DNA from: Solenopsis invicta
Taxonomy: Eukaryota > Arthropoda > Insecta > Hymenoptera > Formicidae
Direction: 5' to 3'
Length of the DNA: 64,000 nt
Assembly: GCF_016802725.1 (NCBI RefSeq)
Contig: NC_052672.1
Coordinates: forward strand, 12,534,710-12,598,709
Part shown: positions 1 to 12,800 of the stretch, piece by piece
Position numbering within the stretch: position 1 is the stretch's first letter
Layout of the letters: every line of letters begins with the position of its first letter
Notes under the pieces: generated by a model
The model's input: only the letters and a program-made list of their open reading frames with translations
The model's database searches: none
Told to the model about the DNA's origin: nothing
Translations under genes and position numbers: made by a program

Positions 1-710
1 AATTCGTCCTCGTGAGAGCCTCGGCGTGGAGAACGAACGACGGAGGACACGGCGGGAGCTACCCTCTTGCGCCTTCGAGAGTGCCTGTTTCACAAATGTT
101 TATAGCACTCTACGTCGCGAACGTAGTAGTTCCAGGCGTGTACAAAAATCTCGGAAGATATTTTCCTTTTTTTTTCCCCGCTCTTTCTCGTAAACGGAGC
201 TATATCCGGACGGCGATGCGACGCAACGCGACGCGCGCACTATAAATCGTACCGCCCTTGAGAGAAAGAGAGTTCGATACCGGCAACGAAGAGACCGGTG
301 AAAGTGGAAATTAAACATTCGCTCGTGCGTCGCTCTGTTTGCTTTACCGCGAGGCGAAGCTTTCGTCGAGAACGGAAGTCTTCAAGGAACGGTTTTTCTC
401 GTTTTGTTAACAATTGAAGAGGACGGAGAGGCGCGTAATAAAATCGCGCAGCGTTTCTTCAGGCTGCAGGTACCAAAATAATGCATGCCCACATGTTTCC
501 ATTGATTCAATAAATGTACAGAGTAGATACAAAGCAAAAACCCTGCTCCAAATTTTGTGTCATTTAATAGACCTTGTCTCAATAAAACTTTTATCTAGTG
601 TTTGATTTAACTGGCGTTAATTTCTCTACAAAATCATTGAGAACGCCGGGATTCGCAAAAGGAAACGCGCAACTTTTGAAAAACTTAGAAAAGATGTCTC
701 GGAAACTCAC
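1..710 (-). other. Start of integrin alpha intron 4 (incomplete)
   Basis: This sequence lies downstream of the exon 4 donor. No coding sequence, RNA gene or repeat is recognised. Bases 200-400 are somewhat GC-rich. Confidence 0.7.
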
Positions 711-882
711 TCGTGCGGCAAGGCGAGTATTCCTGGGATTCGTTGAAATTACTACCGACGACCCAGCATGTGCCCACTGGCTCTCTTCTGTTGCCCGCCG
801 TCGACTCCTTGTTCCACCTATTGTCATCGGGATCGTACTTGGGCTGCGACACCGAGAACCAGATGTACCTGGGCGCGCATGC
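711..882 (-). CDS. if: Integrin alpha exon 4: ACAPRY to EYSPCRT
   Basis: The acceptor TTATGTTCGCAG is followed by 172 bp encoding ACAPRYIWFSVSQ, then KYDPDDNRWNKES, NRREPVGTCWVV and EYSPCRT (residues 144-200). Cys145, Cys182 and Cys198 match conserved integrin positions, and NES at about residue 190 is a possible N-glycosylation site. The donor is ACGA|GTGAGT in phase 1. The following exon must lie left of base 1: no minus-strand continuation exists in bases 1-710. Confidence 0.94.
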
Positions 883-3800
883 CTGCGAACATAAAACAGA
901 GATTACACCGCTATTAACGACTCGAGCACTCGGTCGCCTTAATCTGGGAACGCGATCGTTTGTACTTTCCAACGATCGCTTCGATCGCAATTAAAAACAC
1001 GCGCCGGTTGCCGGTTCCGCCGGTCGTTAAAAGCGTTTACGCACCGAGAAGAAAAGAGAACGCTCGTACGACGAACCTGAGGCCGCGCGCACGGCATGTT
1101 TATAGTCGCACCTATACCCATACGACGTGACGGCATCGCCGTCGACAAATCGCGCATTAAGACTCGATTCTCACCTCGCATTTAACGCTCAACCGTGTGC
1201 CGGCCGGAGTAGCGGTATAAATCGCAGGAGATAGATTTCTGCCACACATAAACCGCGTGTCACAATTATCTCTCGGCGCAACCGCGAGATTTTAGAATCT
1301 CTCCTCTTTGTGGGAGTCGTAAAGGAGGCCGCGATAAATTAGGTGGGATTTACGTTAATTAGTTTCGCATATCTTTCGTTTCTCTCCGTTTCTGACAATG
1401 GGGAAAAATATGACTGTGTGTCGCCGTTTCTGCCTAACGGCTCATTTAACGATAAATGTACCGCAGGAATACGGACGTGTTTAGTAACCGCGGGAGACAC
1501 GTTGCGCAATCCGAACGGATCACCGCCGCATTTAGAGGTGTACGCGGCGCTCACCGCGAGATTACGGGCATATTTACACACCCGCGGCTCGCGCACTTTG
1601 ATGATTCCTTAAAGGTAAAGACTCCTTTCTGCTGCATAATTTTCGCTGCCGTTAAACATTATGCATTACCCGACTTTCTATTATTGCCAGGCAGGTACCA
1701 TTAATACTAAATTTCATGCCTCGGGCATTCTCCCATAAGTACGCCGCCTTACATGGGCAACCTGTAATTTGATTCCATTCCGGTAATGCACGAGTGATCT
1801 TACAAACATACTCCTGTTGCAACGCGGAGTTTCTGCAGAACGGATGTCCCTTCGTGCAGTCAAAAAACGTTACGTCAAGCGCGACGTTTTAGCGGAAAAT
1901 TCATGAGAATTTCCATCTCCCGATCACCGTAATTTTAAATCGAGCTTTAAAAATTTTAGACCTGTACAGGTACAATTATCGAACTCGATTCAGACACACG
2001 TGAAAGAGTCGAAGTTGTGACATGAACCAACTGACGGCTCAAGGTTGAAATAATTTTTCTTGATTCGATTTCTGGTGCCTGTAGTCGAAAGTGAGCGAGT
2101 CATGCGAATGATTGTGAAAAATTGCTCGACAGAATTTCAAGCAGGATCTTATCGCTCGTGTCCTTTTGGCGACGGACCGGTCCGAAGTTACGGGTATGGA
2201 GACCGTTTCGTTTAGACGGCCCGATCCGGCCGGAGCCGCGAGCTCTCTCACGCACAATGATCGTCGCATTACGTCAATCTGTACTCGGCCAACCAACCAG
2301 AAGCAGCTGATGGCCTTAATAACCCGACGTAACGTGCGAGCGTATAACGGAGGTATTTATGCGCGATGCCTCGGGTCTACCTCGTAAATCTCTCGAAATA
2401 CGCGCGATCAGCCCCGACAACTTATCGCGAAGCGCAATGCACATCGGTGCGGTTAATTTGTTGAAATCATGGGGCAACTGGCGGTCGCATTCTCCGAGTG
2501 CTACCGGGTGTAGCTTCATCAGGAAAATAAAGAAGCGCGTTGTACGGACGTACGTACCACTTGCTAACAATCTAATGTCTCTCAAGGCTGCCGGTGAGCA
2601 CACAGCGTAAAGAAGTTATACAACCTTTTTATCATTGCGAGACGTTCTAGAGCGTTAAGGAAACGTCACTTTTTTTCACATTTCTGCATTATTATATGCA
2701 CGGTTATAATGGAGATGATAAAATGTCAACTCTTCGTCTAAACATCTTTTGGAGACCGTTGCGTTTGCTTCAGAAATAGCGCGGTAGCTTTTCGCGCGAT
2801 TGTATAATTTGTCGCCAGCCAACATTTAAATCATTTTTCAAGGCCGTCTGTGTAAACGATCGTTAACAAGGCGCACGCTGATTCCGCATGCACGAGAATC
2901 GCGTGAACAACACCGAGCTCTTTAGCGGAATGAGATTATACCGGGCGTAACCCCTCGCGCGCGGGAGCTATGCGCTCACGCAACCATGCGTTATTAATTG
3001 CGAGCCAATTAAGGCACATTACAACGGTGCATCATTATTCGCATCCCTCTTGGGAGGGTTGCCCTGGCCCAACCTTAATCGAAAATTGCGAAAGGACTCT
3101 CTTCTCCGCCTTGATTAAGTCGTTCCCCAGCGAAAGCGTAATCACGACGGTGATGGATCCGCGGTACTCGAGATTATCAGAAAGAGATCGCCCTTAATGA
3201 CGATCCGTTTTGTTTCAAGCGGACTAATTAGAAGAAATCAAGGACGTAACTGGTAGTTAAACGGCGCGTCATTACCAGCGTGCCTCAAATTCGTGGACGA
3301 GCCATTCGGGGAGGTACCCGAACTGATTGTTCCGCGAAAGTTTTTGTTCACGTCGGCAGAGCACGGCTTTTGAAAGCTGAACGATGCCGGTCGGCGTAAC
3401 GCAGGCCGATTGAATGTAATGATCGTCACGCTGCTGGTCCGCCTATCGACGATCGTTGAAGAGGAAAGACGGAGGACACACGAGAAAAAGAAGACGACGC
3501 GTCGAAGTGCCGCAATTTATCCATTGCGCCAGTTTAGTTCAATCGCTCGAGTCTGCTCTAGTACGCGCGATCTGCCCGTTTGTGAACGCCGAAATCGTTT
3601 ATTGCAGTTCGCAATGAAACCCGAAGATACGGGTCCCTGATAGATCTGATCTGCCGACAAAATTAATGTTATTATTTCGCACAGTTCAAGGAATTTGCAT
3701 TAGATAGAAAAAGAGAGACAGAGAAAATAAGAGTCTTTCATGATACATTTTTACTTTATTTTAATTAAATATTAAAAATATTTTTGCTTTTGGGTTTTAA

Positions 3801-6800
3801 AAATTGATTTTTTTTTTTTTTAAATAGTTTGGACCTTAAAAAGAGAGTAGATTAAAGGGAAGAGACTTGTAAAAGTTTTTATTAACGTATAAACTATTTG
3901 CAAAATTTTAAACATGTTTATTTTCAAAATAACATTAAAAAACTGTTATCATGATAATTCATCTAGTTTTAATCCAAATTAACTCATAATTTTTAATCCA
4001 CATGTTTCGCTTTTGTCTTAAGTTACAATAAAAAGTTTCAACTCATCACTTTTACGATATAAAAGTCTCAAAGATGTTGAAAAAAAATCGAATTTGTCGT
4101 TTTTGCAAAAATTAATTTTTTAATTTGATCGGACTAAGAGAACTAAATTTATATACATTAAAAAACTAATAACAAAATATTTCTTGTACATATTCTTATA
4201 CAGATTTACAAATAATTGTCAAAAGTATCTTTTCTAATGTTTGAAAAAATTTGTAAAAAAAAAAACATTTAATTATTAAGAAACAAATGTAAAATTTCAA
4301 GTTTTTACACGTCTTTAAAAAAAAGTCTAAAAAAGGATATAAAAATGATAGAGCGAGAATACCCCTTTATTAATTTAAGTGTTGCTATCTAATGCACTGA
4401 ACAAAGGCTCTTTCACTTTCTTCTTTTTTTTTTCAATCTGTGCACTGTGCGCTCATTAAACAACAAGACTATTCTTTATGCGTTAGAATATCCTGCGATT
4501 TTGCTCAGTGTGAAAATGAAAACTATTCTCTCAGCGTCAGAAACTCTGCCTTAGCAGATATTCTGTCTTCGACATTCCATCGATATATCGACATACCGAC
4601 GAGAATGCATGCTGTTAGAAGTCCTAAAATCTTTCTTTATGCACGTACGACTAACAGCACAATAGCTGGAAGTAAAAAATTGCTAGAAGACATAATAAAT
4701 TCACGATCACGTAAGGTGGAACTAAGCGTCAATCTACAGAGCTCCAATTTTGAAAATAATGCGAGAACGTGTGATTCGCAATAAGTGCGAAGAATTCACG
4801 ATTCACAGGAGAGGACAGAAGAATCTATTATAAATGCCGCTGGCACGGTACGCTACTGAAGACGAGCCTTTAGCCTGATAGGACTGCTTGACCTCACGCC
4901 TTTTGCGCAACCAAATCGCCGTGAACAAACGCTGCTAATGGCCGGAAATTAGTTCCGTGAAACCCGACCGTATATTTAGGGCAACGATTAAATACAACCG
5001 CGAAAAATTAGGAGAAACGTTACCCGAGTCACGCAATAAATGTCGTTCAAAATTTATAGAACGGCTAAAAGAGAGAGAAATAATCAAGAGATATTTTTCT
5101 AAAGATTAAATCGCTTTAGGCAAAATATTTTGTAAAGATTAAATAACAACATAAATAATTTTACGACGAAAAATATATTAAAATGTTCATAATATTTAAT
5201 TTTTAAGTAGTCATGATACGATGTTCTGCAAAATAATTAAACATCGGCAGCACAATAGTGGTGCATCAGACAATGAGACCGCGCGCGATGGCGGTGATTC
5301 GATGAGGAACCTACGTGGCGAAATTTCGAAGGTGTGGCCGACTCGCGACTTGCGCTTCATTAAGGAGCGCGGAAGAATTTAAGGAATGATGTGTAGTAGT
5401 GTGTACGTGTGCACCGGGCGCTTTGGAACAAGAGTTTCGTGCGGCAGGAAGCTCGCGGCAATGAAATTGCCCCGACGAAAGTAACGTGCGTCTAATTGTA
5501 AGAGAACGGGAGGAAGGGAATAATAATATCCGTCTGCCGCGCGCTCGCGTTCCGCCTCGCCTCGCTCGCTTTTCTTCTCCGATTGCACGCGCACGATCTA
5601 CTCTTCATTAAAAAGGACCACTTGAGCTTAAGGATGGTTAATGACACGGTACCTTTAATGTCTTCACTCGACCGCTCATCCTCGTCTTTCACCGACGGCA
5701 AAGCGGCTTTTTCCCCGTCGGCCCATGCACGAAACGCCCTTAAACAGACCGTTAAAGTGAACGAGCTCCCTTTTCGCTTGATCCTCTCTCGGACCAAACG
5801 GCACAAAAGTCTTGCGTTTAAGAGACGCTCAGAAACATCTGAACAATCAGGAAGGTCTCTTAGAGAAACGTATTCCAGACCGCTCAAATCCTCAAGAAAT
5901 CCTCGTTGAAAATCGCACATTGACGTTTTCGGATTTCTTCCCTTGCATCCACCCGAGCTGCGTTTCTGTTACAGGGCAAGTGCATTACGGATACAACGCG
6001 CGCAAAATGGCGAGACGTTATTGTAATCTGCAACATCGTTTCGCTTGGGCAAGCAAGATCTTTCCGTGCTCGATGCACTTATTAGAACGCACGTTGGGAC
6101 GCCGTGGCGCCGACAACGGTTACCCGGATGCACACGTGCGTAACACGTTTTGAACAATAAAGGTCGAACGTGAAGAGAATAAGGACGACCGTGCAGGATT
6201 GAATGTCCCCGAGTCGTAAAGTTTAAGAACCGTAAAGCTACTTTACCGGATTCAATTCTGCGAATAAACGGGCAGGGTACTATTCTCGACTAGCATCCGA
6301 TGCAGCTTGAAGTTGCATCGGTTGATCATCGATTAATCGAATGTCAAAATCCCTCGGAAATTTTTGAATTTTTGTATATCGGATTTCGATCTTCGTTCCT
6401 TGCAAAGACGCAAGAATTTCATTGGAAATAATTTAAAAAAAATTTAGAATACTTTCTGTTTGTAATAAAATACGCGTGTTTCGTGAAAAACACTCGCATA
6501 ATAAGATGAAAAGCTTCGTTTCCCACTGGTTCCCACGAAAAGAGCCGATCGTCGCGATCTACTGAAATTAAGAGACTTTTTTTTTTACGCTGACACGAGT
6601 ACCGATACGCGCCACTAAGCTTTATCTGCGGTCGATCGATAAATCTGAAGAAGAAAAGAGGGTTCGACGGGCATCGTTTCGACGGGGCGCCTCGGCGGAA
6701 GCGAAAGTTATTTTGAGGGCTTGAACGAGGTCATCTCGGGTCGAATACACGCAACGCCGCTCGCTCGAATAGATCGAACGGCATTTTCAACCGGTTGACA

Positions 6801-9800
6801 GTCCGCTTAAAGGGCAGACTCGTATTCTGTGAATATCGCCGCGAATATATATATATAATTCTCTGTGTCGGCTTTTTTCTTCGGGGGCCCGATCAGGCTC
6901 GACGGATTACAAGAATAAGCTGACGATGCAATATTTCCACTTGGCTTGTCTCGTCATGCGTCTTATATTCATTCGTTTCTTGGATACTCTCCGTATCTTC
7001 ATTGTGCGCATGCAAAACGCTCGTACATCAGAAAGAGACATTTACTTAGCAAAATTACAGGAAACGTGTTTGAAATTCTTGCAGCGCGAAACTTCGTGTT
7101 TACACGAATGATGGAGTCATGCTCTCACGGTTCCCGACCCGCGACTTAGTTTGTCGTAATGTTAACGCGACGCATATTCGCGTATTCCTTTCGCTCGAGT
7201 TGGCGGGAACGCATAAATGGCTACCGGGAAGACATACCCGGAACTCGCCGAACAGTAAAGCACGTGGAAAGTGGCACGTAAAGTAAAAACGAAACAACGA
7301 GCAAAAGCCGATTTTATTCGGGCGAAACGGCCTGGTAATGGCCGGTCATAAAAAGCGTCGTACTCGTCTCCCGTAAGACTCTAAGATATTTTGTTTATCC
7401 CGAATTAAATTAATGACACAACGAAGCTCGAGAATCGTCGGCGTAATCGGAATGTCGGCGAAGAAAACGTGCTAACACTCGCGGACATTTCTGGACGAGT
7501 TGATAGCGACATTAAACCGTCAATAAAGCGCGCATTTAAGTACCAAAATTAGCTCGTTCGAAAAAACACTCAATAATTTAAACGTTCAAGATTTCTTTGG
7601 TATATAAATATATGCATTTTAGAGGCTATTACCTCATCTCCATTAATTTCATATATTATTGTATCTATCGTTGCGATAATGTCATCATTGAAGAATTATA
7701 TAATTATTCGTCAATTATTATTATCATTATACTCGTACATTTTTTTATCAATTTACTTGGCAAAATTTATTTAACTCTGTCGCAAACTTCCATAGATACA
7801 ATTTAACTCTATCTTTGCCGCTAAAGAGTCGTTCGAGCATATATTCCGTGTTCATACAAAAGGATTAGTGAAACGAAAAGGTGACTACCGCTTTTGGAAA
7901 GGCGAATAAATTATCCGGAAATGTATGAATGGCTGTTTCGCCTGAATTTGCTCGGCTCCCGTAGGAACATCCTTCACCTGACTCCCGGCTTTTTGTCGCG
8001 GGGGAATGGCTCTCGCGAGGGACAGGATAACAGAGTAGTGGCGCGGGATATTTACGTGATGGAAGGTGGAGTCTAGAAGACGGAGGTGGTTTTGCGCGAG
8101 CACATCGCCTTAGTTTCGAGGTTGACTCACTTCGTGGTCAGTGAGTCACAACATTATTTATACATCATGCGGCCGCAGTGCGGTCCAGCCGCGGGATCGC
8201 GGCCAGGCGCCTCGGATTGTTCATCCAAGATTTACCTGCTTAAAGAGGATTTGTCAACCGGTCGATGGCTCACCGCCCATAGAACTTGAAAATAAGATAC
8301 GATTTCATTAATATCGCGATTTTAACGTACAAGTTGCTATACTATTACTATCAAATTCCACGACAGTTTTCTGTGCTTAAAAGATCTATGTGTATCTTTC
8401 CTATTTCAATACGCATATGAGTGCATAATGAAAGAAAAAAAGACTATTTTGTAAGAACACAAGTGCCATTAAACGAAAATAAAAATATGAAATTGCTATA
8501 TACAGAGGAGAGAAATCCACCCTCTTAAAATCACAATAGTCGTGGGGCAATATGGGCTTTAAAGAACTTTACTATAATATTAAAAATAAAGTTAAATCGA
8601 ACCGTTTTAAATATATTATACATAAATTATATTATAAAATGGTTTTCGATTGTTTTTTTCTTCGAGGTGAAAAATCTCGCGGTAAAATATCTCGCGAGAT
8701 TTTGTCTCACTGTCAGAAGCGCTTTCGTATCCCACCGTCCGGCGACGTCATCAGGACGTCATCAGAACGCAACAAAGTGCATCGTCCACATGAACCGCCC
8801 GGAGGGTGAAAAGACCGCCGCGGGCAAAAAGCGGGCGTTTAACGGGCGTCGCAATTTGTCCCGCCGACAAAACACAGGGCCGGGGAATGCGTATTGTCCG
8901 TCAGCTGGATTATCCTCCCGCCGCTTCAGCAGCTCCTCCCCCTCGTGCCTTCTCATCGGGAGGCGGTTGGAAGGCGTTGATTCGCGAACAAGAAGTCATC
9001 GAAATTTATTTCCGACCCGAGCGAGCGTGAGCCGCGAACAGATTGAGCCGGTGTAATCTTGACGAGTTCAATTTTCGACCTCCATTATTACAAAAAAACT
9101 TTTGACTTACGTCATTTTGTCACGCGTTTTCATTGTAATAGAGATCAGCTGAAGGCGCGGTTAATAAGGAATCTGAACTCAGCAAAATTGTAGACACCGA
9201 TTCGAATAAATGACAGCCTTAATACCGCCTATTGATGAAATACATCGAACGAATGGCAGATAGATCAAGATACTGTAATCCATATCTGATAAACTCGCGA
9301 TTAATATTTTTCATGACTTCGTGCAAAATGCTCGTCATTATCGCACTATTTATTAAGAATGTCTCCGAAGTAGTTTGAAGCCGAATACTACAAAATATTT
9401 CAAATTATGAGATATAACTGACCAATTGTGATGACCAAGTGGCGCGTGTGCGCACTTGGGCACGGCGCAGTGCACAGTGATAAGGGCAATATATAAATCT
9501 ATCTTGATCAATAAAACTTTTTTATCCTCCGATCGCCAATTCCACCTTCATTCCGCGAACCCGCGCGGAACACCCGAAAAAGATCGGCGGCACGTATGAG
9601 GACAGGATGATCAACGACGACGGCTCGCGGTATCTTTCGCATAGTCGCGAGAATTTCTCGAACATTGTCCTGTCGGTCCCGTCTGGCCAATGGTATTTCC
9701 ATTCTCGCGGGCGCCGACAAACGACGACGACGACGATCTCGGACTCATCGCGCGCCGTGCACTCAAGATCCCGCCAATTCCCAAAAAGGGTGAAAGCATC

Positions 9801-12800
9801 GAGAATGAAGAACGGGGAGAAGCACGAGGATGAAGTGGCGGAAGAGGTGGCGCAGAACGCGCGCGGCCAACTCCGGCGGCCGGCAGAAGACGAAGAGCAC
9901 GAATGAAAGGACGGCGACGGGGTGAAGGGGTGAAGGGGGAGGAGGCAGAGCTACACAGGGGGTTCCACAGAAGGACGGCGAAAGGGGACGAGGATTTCGT
10001 ACAAGGCTCTGCTTTCAGGCTGGGTCGCCGAGGTCGCGATTGTCCTCTGCTTTGATAGCGCGCAGTGGACTCGCTTAACTTTTAATCGATGCGTTTTTGC
10101 CGACGACGACGACGACGACGACGACGCGAAAGCGAAGGCAACCCGCCAACGGAGACAACAACATCGTGACTTTATCGTCCTGCCTCGACCATATTTTATT
10201 GTTGCCGATTGTTCCTTCGTTTCTGCCCCCTCTTCACCCGGCGGGACGCTTTTTTGCCTCAGAGAAGTTCTTCGTCCCCGATCCTTTTTCTGCATCGCTC
10301 ACAGCATCCGCCGAACCCCCTCCTTGCAGATTTAATCAAAGTCAAACGTCATTTTAGCATGCCGCGAAATTTACGATACGGCAATTTCGATCGAATTGAA
10401 TTAAAATTGAACGTAAATTATCCGGAATTGATTTTATAAATTATTATTATTACACGAGCATTTTTTTCAGATTTGAAATTAGTTTTTGGAAACTATAATA
10501 ATTTCTTCCAATAATCACGAGAAAGTCATTAAATAATAATGTTTATAATAAGAAAATTACTATATTTACTCGCTTGACTTTACGATATTGTTGAGTCAGT
10601 AAAATCACTCATAACAGCAATAAGGCATCGTCTATAAATCTCGCATCAAATAACAGTGTATCGAACCGCACCTTCGCTTTATTTGGCGAGAAAGAAAGAG
10701 CGTGCGCCGGAGAGAAAGGTCCGAAAGACGAAACATCTGGCAGTAATCAACGCGAGAGCCGCGTCTTTGAAATGTCGGTAGATTCGCGCTGGAGAGAAAG
10801 AGGGGGATCGGAGGGAGCGCGACAAAAAAACAGATTAAGAAGTGCCGTTGAATTGGATCGCGGTAGAAAAGGACGAACGCGAAGGATGCGCGAAATGGAG
10901 GAATGCGTCCGAACGGTGAAAGGTCCAACCGAGTGATCACGGTCTGTATCCCGATGCGAACGTCTCTCGCATTTGCCGGAGTCGTGCGATGACGTGAAGA
11001 AGACCTAACATTCCGCACGACCTGCGGAATTACTCCAACACACGTAGAGGAACGAAAGGGCAACCAGGAAGCGCGACCTTTCGGTGCCACCCTCGTAACT
11101 ACGAGATCGTTAAATCGCAACGACGCACAACAAGGCGCTTGGAGTCGCATAATGCCAAAGACGTTGGTTCGTCGTAAAAATCCTAGAGCTAGAGTCCTGC
11201 TAGAGTCTATCGGAATAAAATGGAACTGGATAATACTCCAGATTCATAAAAATTAAATTTATTAAATTAATATTTATTTTCTACGTTCGATCAAATATTT
11301 TAAGGAATGAAAGATAAATAAAAATCCTTGTAGATTTGCGAAGCCTGAAACCGTGATTACGAGTCGACACAATGTTGATATACGAAGTTTCTCTAACACC
11401 TTGCAGCACCCATCAGAACCATTCATTCACCTTTCGTGTGCGGCTTCTGCGCGCAACCTTTTGTCTCGAGGGCAATTAGCAAGGCAATCGCATTGATCGA
11501 CAAGTGAACGCGTGAAATTCACCGCTAGAGATTGAAACGAGCCATTATCCGCCAACGGCGATCGACAAAGAGCATTAACGAGTTTCTATTCGATAAGATG
11601 ACACCCGCCCACGGATACTCGGGGGCTCGACCTTTGTTCGTGGTAGCGATAAAAAGAGCGAGAGAAACCATTTACGCGGTCGCGCGTGTGTATTTACGTG
11701 ACATTTACACGTAGTATATATTTATATAGTCGTGTGATAGCAAGTTGATTTAACATGTATGAATTACCCGTACTGAATAACGTTACAACGCATAGTAGAA
11801 TCGCATCGAAAGAAAATCAGTCGAATCCTGTTAAAAAAAAAAAAAACGTGATTGTTAAATTATCAAACGAACATAAATGTTCAATTATAACTTAAACAAA
11901 TATGCCATTTGATCATAATTTTGATCGTATGCATGTGTATTCGAATACATAAAATCCTGATAAACTCATACTGCCATCAATCGATTTATTAACTCACTGC
12001 ATACAAAATTTGACGACGATGTCCTGAGAATTTATTTTCTTTAAAAAAAACTGCAATTAGTTATAACATTTGTATACAATTTTTTAAAAGAAACGGTCAT
12101 ACAAATAAATACTTTCTAAAGAAATGTTAAAGTATACGTACGAGTAATTAAACAATTTTTTATACTCGCAAAAGTAATAGAAATTAATTCAGAAGTGTCG
12201 TGACCCAACGTGTGCCGAAAAACATGTATACAAAGTATTAAAGCGCTGATTAATGATTACTAGCTCGATCGTAACTTCAATGACTTTCATTGAAGTCGTT
12301 GATGAGGTCGAGCGCGAGCTAACGTGCTCACGTCCGCATATGATTTTCGAAAGGCATCGAACGTCAACCACGCGTGACGGGAATGAGGCAACCGCGTCGA
12401 CACATTGTTTTAGCGCCATGGACAGACGCATTAAAGTCTCTGCACGTTATCGCACATGCGTCTCACGCACGCACCTCCGGTTACAAGAGAGAAGACACTC
12501 GGCAACTTCCACCGACCGGCACTGCATCTTTTTTCCCTCCGAGACACTAATCACTCATAAATCGAGTTTTATCGGACCATTATGAATCTCATTTCTTTTA
12601 TTTCGAGAAACACAACATCGGAAGTTTCTCTCTGAGAAGAGTAGTGATCGCATGCCATGGGCATGCTGCTTACTTTTTCTCAATCGCATCAATAAAGTTG
12701 TAAGTTATTTTTAATCACTTCCTTTATAATCGCGTTATTTTTCACGAAATTTCGTACATATGACATAATTTTTATTGTGACATTAATTATTAAACAGAAT

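Noticed and set aside
10632..11150. 172-codon minus-strand ORF in integrin intron 3
   Set aside because: It starts at an ATG but is Arg/Ser/Pro-rich, lies in a GC-rich block, shows no known motif and is flanked by no clear splice context.
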